The notes beneath the pieces were generated by a model. That model did no database searches, had not been told where the DNA came from, and saw only the letters and a program-made list of their open reading frames with translations. The position numbers and the translations under genes are program-made. From Persicitalea jodogahamensis (GTDB lineage Bacteria; Bacteroidota; Bacteroidia; Cytophagales; Spirosomataceae), in contig NZ_BMXF01000002.1 in the NCBI RefSeq assembly GCF_014651615.1, positions 1,109,629-1,173,628 on the forward strand: 64,000 bases of DNA. Direction: 5' to 3'. Positions 60,219 to 64,000 of the stretch are shown here, one piece after another; position 1 is the stretch's first letter; the number at the start of each line of letters is the position of its first letter.

Positions 60219-62435
60219 ATGAAAGAAACATCTTATAACCCACAGCTATCGCGCCGGAAATTCATTAGTAATCTCGGGTGTCTGACGATCAGTTTTTCCT
60301 TAATCGGCACTGATTGGGCAGAGGCGAAGCCGAAAATAGTGGAAGAAAATCTGCCGGGTGCCTTGCGCCGGCAGCCACGCCTCGATGCCTGGCTGGAAGT
60401 ACTTGGCGACGGCCGGGTACGGGTACTGATCGGCAAAATGGAACTCGGGCAGGGAGTCCGCACGGCCATCGCGCAGGTTGCCGCCGAAGAACTGGATCTG
60501 GCCCTGAATCAAATAGAAGTACACCTGGCTGAAACCGAACGTACTCCCAACGAGGGATATACGGCCGGCAGTGGTTCGATGGAAAACACGGCTATGTCGG
60601 TGCGCTACGCGGCGGCTTTTGCGCGTCAGAAGCTCCTGGAAATGGCTGCACGACGCTGGCAGACTGAATCTGATCAGCTCACGATGGCGAATGGGGTGGT
60701 CAGCCGGAAAGGGAAAAAGCAAACTCTGCGCTTTGCCCAACTCCTGAATGGAGCCCAACTGGAAGGTGAAGTGAAACTACCCGTAAAACTGAAATCGCCG
60801 GAGACCTACCGCTACGTCGGCAAGGCCATCCCTCGTACCGACATCGAGCAGATGGTGCGGGCGCAGGCATTGTACGTGCAGGACCTGCGGATGCCGGGCA
60901 TGGTACACGCCCGGGTGGTGCGGCCGCCGGTGTATGGATCAAAACTTCTGTCGTTTGACGAGCAGGCCTTTGCCAGCAAAGCTCCGGATCTTCTCAAAAC
61001 AGTCATCGATGGTACTTTTCTGGCGGTAGTTGCTGCTGACGAGTACCAGGCAGTACTGGCCAGGCAATCAGCCCTCGAACATGCGCGCTGGTCGAGCGCA
61101 ACGCCGCTTCCCGAAGGACAGGATTTGGCCCAATACATTAGAGGTTTTCCAGCGAAAAGTCAGAAAGTAAAAGAACAGGGGACGACTGAAGCACTTGATC
61201 AGAAAGATGGAAAAACGGTAAAGGCGAGCTATTTCAAACCCTACCAGATGCATGGGTCAATCGGGCCGTCTTGCGGCGTGGCTTTGTACAAAGAAGGAAC
61301 CCTCCACGTGTGGTCGCATAGCCAGGGGATTTATCCTTTCCGGGATGCCTTGGCCAAGATGCTGGGGTTGGAAGCAGAAAAAGTCCACGTGATTGGTGTT
61401 CCCGGCTCAGGCTGTTACGGTCACAACGGGGCCGACGATGCCGCTACCGATGCCGCTCTGGTTGCGATGGCGATGCCGGGAACGCCGATTAGGCTACAAT
61501 GGATGCGGGAGGACGAACACGCCTGGGAACCCTACGGTAGCGCCATGGGTATGGAGGCCGAAGCCCGTCTGGACGACACTGGAAAAATCTCGCACTGGCG
61601 CTATTCTGTATGGTCCGATGGCCACAGCAACCGCCCGGGCGGTAATCCCGGCAACCTGTTGGCAGCTTGGCATCTTGACAAACCCTTTCCTCAACCCTCG
61701 ATGGGCTATTTTGGGGGTGGGTACCGAAACTCTGAGCCCTACTATGATATTCCCAATCTCAAAATTGACGCACACGCTTTCGAAGGTCCGTTACGGGTTT
61801 CGTCGCTGAGGAGCCTGGGCGCATATGCTAACATTTTTGCCATTGAGTCGCTCATGGACGAGCTGGCCGAAAAGGCCCGGCAGGATCCGCTGGATTTCCG
61901 GCTGGCGCACTCGACCGACGAACGCGCCATCGCCGTGATGAAAAAGCTGGGTAAAATGATTGAAAATGAGAAAAATGGTCCGAACGAAGGAATAGGGCTG
62001 GCTTTTTCGCGCTATAAAAATGTGGCTTCCTACTGCGCCGTGGCGGCGAAAGTAGCAGTGGACAAGAACTCTGGCGAGGTGAAGGTACTAGGGCTTTGGG
62101 CGGCACTCGATGCCGGGCAGGTAATTAATCTGGACGGGGTCATCAACCAAACCGAGGGCTGCCTGATTCAGGCAACCAGCTGGACCCTGAAAGAAGAAGT
62201 AGGCTTCGGTCAACAGCAGATCAGTACCCGCGACTGGACTTCTTATCCGATAATGCGCTATACCGAGGTTCCAAAAGTACAAGTAGTTGTCATCGATCAC
62301 CCTGAACTGGAGCCGCTTGGCGCAGGCGAGGCTGCCCAGGCGCCCACGGCTGCTGCTTTGGTCAATGCCATCTATCGTGCCAGTGGCAAGCGCATCCGGA
62401 ACTTGCCTGTAAAGTCAGTCGATGAAGTTGGATAA
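60219..62435 (+). CDS. Molybdopterin-binding large subunit, isoquinoline oxidoreductase (IorB) type
   Basis: 738 residues with a Tat signal at the N-terminus (R12, R13 in SRRKFISNLG). The aldehyde oxidase/xanthine dehydrogenase fold is shown by GKMELGQGVRTAIAQVAAEEL, TAGSGSMENTAMSVRYAAA, MHGSIGPSCGVA and the final ASGKRIRNLPV and GAGEAAQAPTAAAL, where the conserved GAGE contains the active-site glutamate. It would bind a molybdenum cofactor and hydroxylate a small substrate in the periplasm, sending electrons to the [2Fe-2S] subunit. No molybdenum cofactor gene is in the window. The substrate is unknown. Confidence 0.93.
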   Translation: MKETSYNPQLSRRKFISNLGCLTISFSLIGTDWAEAKPKIVEENLPGALRRQPRLDAWLEVLGDGRVRVLIGKMELGQGVRTAIAQVAAEELDLALNQIEVHLAETERTPNEGYTAGSGSMENTAMSVRYAAAFARQKLLEMAARRWQTESDQLTMANGVVSRKGKKQTLRFAQLLNGAQLEGEVKLPVKLKSPETYRYVGKAIPRTDIEQMVRAQALYVQDLRMPGMVHARVVRPPVYGSKLLSFDEQAFASKAPDLLKTVIDGTFLAVVAADEYQAVLARQSALEHARWSSATPLPEGQDLAQYIRGFPAKSQKVKEQGTTEALDQKDGKTVKASYFKPYQMHGSIGPSCGVALYKEGTLHVWSHSQGIYPFRDALAKMLGLEAEKVHVIGVPGSGCYGHNGADDAATDAALVAMAMPGTPIRLQWMREDEHAWEPYGSAMGMEAEARLDDTGKISHWRYSVWSDGHSNRPGGNPGNLLAAWHLDKPFPQPSMGYFGGGYRNSEPYYDIPNLKIDAHAFEGPLRVSSLRSLGAYANIFAIESLMDELAEKARQDPLDFRLAHSTDERAIAVMKKLGKMIENEKNGPNEGIGLAFSRYKNVASYCAVAAKVAVDKNSGEVKVLGLWAALDAGQVINLDGVINQTEGCLIQATSWTLKEEVGFGQQQISTRDWTSYPIMRYTEVPKVQVVVIDHPELEPLGAGEAAQAPTAAALVNAIYRASGKRIRNLPVKSVDEVG

Positions 62436-62489
62436 CAGCCAAAAGGATATTAATCCCAACAAAATTCCCCTATATTCCAAAAAGGGTTC

Positions 62490-62497
62490 TATTTTTG
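62490..62497 (+). promoter_or_regulatory. TAnnTTTG-type -7 box before the small membrane peptide gene
   Basis: TATTTTTG lies 58 bp upstream of the chosen start at 62555. It overlaps an in-frame TTG at 62495, which argues against that TTG as a start. Confidence 0.4.
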
Positions 62498-62554
62498 TTT
62501 CACGTCCTTTATCAACCCATTGACGAACGACGTTTGCCAACACAACCCTACCTC

Positions 62555-62743
62555 ATGCCATTGCCCGAAGCTGAACACAGCCCGGCTGGACGCAGCCCGG
62601 CGGACCGCCGCCCGGTGGAAAGCCAACCCAACGAAGGTCTGCCGCCATTTGTCAAGACCTGGCGTCAGATGTATGGTATCATCACCGGGGTCCTGTTGCT
62701 GCTGATTGCCCTTTTCTACGCCTTCATGATCCATTTCCAATGA
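62555..62743 (+). CDS. 62-residue single-TM protein coupled to a sodium symporter
   Basis: A proline- and acid-rich N-terminal part of about 30 residues is followed by one hydrophobic helix, GIITGVLLLLIALFYAFMI. Its stop overlaps the start of the symporter gene (ATGA), so the two are translated together. Tiny proteins of this kind next to SSS transporters are likely accessory subunits, which is inference. I do not recognise a named family. A TTG at 62537 is an alternative start. Confidence 0.7.
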   Translation: MPLPEAEHSPAGRSPADRRPVESQPNEGLPPFVKTWRQMYGIITGVLLLLIALFYAFMIHFQ

Positions 62744-64000
62744 GCTATCTCGATTGGATTGTTCTGGCTTTGTCGCTTACCTTTATCGTGGGCTATGGTA
62801 TTTATCGCAGCCGCGAGAACCGAAATATCGACTCCTACCTCCGGGCTGACCGCTCGCTGCCCTGGTACCATGTCACGCTGTCGCTAATGGCGACGCAGGC
62901 GAGTGCCATCACTTTTTTGTCGGCACCCGGGCAGGCCTACACCGACGGGATGCGCTTCGTGCAGTTCTATTTCGGACTACCCTTCGCCATGATCGTGCTT
63001 TGTATCACCTTCGTGCCGAAGTTTCACAAGCTTAATGTCTTTACGGCTTACGAGTACCTGGAAGGTCGTTTTGACCTTCGTACACGTAGCCTGACTGCCG
63101 GCCTTTTCCTGTTGCAGCGTGGCCTTTCAACCGGACTGTCGATCTACGCGCCCTCCATTATTTTGTCGGCCATTCTGGGCTGGGATATCATGTGGACCAA
63201 CATCATTTCGGGTGGCCTGGTGATGCTCTACACCGTCACGGGCGGGGCAAAAGCAGTGTCCCACTCGCATTTGCAGCAGATGGGTATCGTCACGCTGGGG
63301 ATGGTCATCGCGGGCTTCACCGTTGTGAAACTCCTGCCCGACGATGTTTCGTTTACCGATGCTTTGCACGTGGCGGGCAAAATGGGCAAAACCAATGTCA
63401 TCGACTTTACCTTCGATCTCAATAACCGGTACAATGTCTGGTCGGGTATCATAGGCGGCTTCTTTCTGCAGCTCTCTTATTTTGGAACTGATCAGTCGCA
63501 GGTAGGCAGGTACTTGACGGGTAGTTCGGTGGGACAGAGCCGGCTGGGGCTGGCAATGAATGGTCTGTTAAAAATTCCCATGCAGTTTCTTATCCTGATG
63601 GTGGGGGCTTTGGTGTTCGCGTTTTATCAGTTCACCACGCCACCGATGTTCTTCAACCAGGTGAAGGTGGACCAGGTCATGGCGACGGAGTACGCTCCAG
63701 AGTACCAAAAGCTGGAAGATCGCCACGCCATCCTCCAAAGTGAAAAACGCCCACATGTACTTGCACTGACCGAGGCGCTGGACAAAAATGACGAGGTGGC
63801 GGTGGAGCGCGAGCGCACCTACCTGGGAGCTGCCGAGGAAAAAGTGCAGGCCGTACGGCTGGAAGCGCAGAATCTAATCTCAAAAGCTAACGGAGAGCAA
63901 ACCAACGATGTGAACTATATATTCCTGCGCTTCGTGATCGACTATCTGCCGGCGGGTCTAGTTGGTTTGCTGATCGCCGTGATTCTGCTGGCTTCCATGG
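62740..64000 (+). CDS. Sodium:solute symporter, truncated by the window end
   Basis: About 420 codons are inside the window and no stop is reached. The N-terminus MSYLDWIVLALSLTFIVGYG gives the first helix; DSYLRADRSLPWYHVTLSLMATQASAITFLSAPG is the SSS block of helices 1-2; YEYLEGRFDLRTRSLTAG and GGFFLQLSYFGTDQSQVGRYL follow. A hydrophilic insert of about 80 residues (63660-63910) with coiled-coil-like heptads separates two membrane segments, unusual for the family. It is translationally coupled to a 62-residue membrane peptide. It imports a small solute with Na+; the substrate is unknown. The C-terminus lies beyond the window. Confidence 0.87.
   Translation, partial: MSYLDWIVLALSLTFIVGYGIYRSRENRNIDSYLRADRSLPWYHVTLSLMATQASAITFLSAPGQAYTDGMRFVQFYFGLPFAMIVLCITFVPKFHKLNVFTAYEYLEGRFDLRTRSLTAGLFLLQRGLSTGLSIYAPSIILSAILGWDIMWTNIISGGLVMLYTVTGGAKAVSHSHLQQMGIVTLGMVIAGFTVVKLLPDDVSFTDALHVAGKMGKTNVIDFTFDLNNRYNVWSGIIGGFFLQLSYFGTDQSQVGRYLTGSSVGQSRLGLAMNGLLKIPMQFLILMVGALVFAFYQFTTPPMFFNQVKVDQVMATEYAPEYQKLEDRHAILQSEKRPHVLALTEALDKNDEVAVERERTYLGAAEEKVQAVRLEAQNLISKANGEQTNDVNYIFLRFVIDYLPAGLVGLLIAVILLASM

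Overview
The window looks like a chromosomal segment of a Bacteroidota species, most likely a Cytophagales member of the Spirosoma/Dyadobacter type. The evidence is a SusC/SusD pair, a SusD lipoprotein signal, a four-gene DUF4856/imelysin/HTTM/TonB-receptor iron locus, a GH115 alpha-glucuronidase, and several upstream regions carrying the Bacteroidota -7 consensus TAnnTTTG instead of a TATAAT box. No rRNA, tRNA, CRISPR array, insertion sequence or phage gene was seen. The genus assignment is inference.

Layout. 0-2.5 kb: a lone GH115 gene. 2.9-11.7 kb: a dispersed glucose/gluconate set. It comprises a FAD (GMC) dehydrogenase with its Tat-exported small subunit, a short-form 6-phosphogluconate dehydrogenase, a gluconokinase and a PQQ-type sugar dehydrogenase, interleaved with a DsbA/FrnE-like protein, an imelysin and a small membrane protein. 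11.7-14.2 kb: a small Sm-like protein, RecN and a DoxX protein. 14.4-18.8 kb: a stand-alone CheB and a 1105-residue CheB-CheR-PAS-histidine kinase fusion. 18.8-27.4 kb: SusC, SusD, a sodium:solute symporter and a degenerate metallophosphoesterase in one operon, with a divergent PhoD-type phosphatase. 27.5-27.9 kb: an SRPBCC pseudogene. 27.9-31.9 kb: a DUF2254 protein, a large catalase and a small membrane protein. 31.9-37.9 kb: the iron locus. 38-47.6 kb: assorted genes, namely small membrane and secreted proteins, an SDR, a large PVC-type haem protein, a voltage-gated-like K+ channel, an amidohydrolase and TolC.

48.0-59.4 kb is the most unusual part. A single-direction run encodes a signal-less V8-like protease, a Tat-exported Dabb protein, an FHA protein with two membrane segments and a zinc ribbon, a one-TM protein with a calcium-loop-like motif, a zinc-ribbon FHA protein, a PP2C phosphatase, an exported metacaspase, a lipoprotein with two PKD-like domains and a seven-repeat propeller, a membrane Ser/Thr kinase, and a TPR membrane protein. 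It is faced by a convergent ECF sigma factor and its anti-sigma-like partner. Kinase, phosphatase and two phosphothreonine readers form a complete Hanks-type signalling circuit, which here sits with two proteases. This is the best candidate for an undescribed system; its output is unknown.

59.7-64 kb: a two-gene isoquinoline-oxidoreductase-like molybdenum hydroxylase, then a 62-residue membrane peptide overlapping a sodium:solute symporter that runs off the window end.

Start codons were moved downstream where a signal peptide or a -7-like box made the longest reading frame unlikely. This affects the SusC, SusD, TonB receptor, DUF4856, amidohydrolase, catalase, V8 protease and 62-residue genes.
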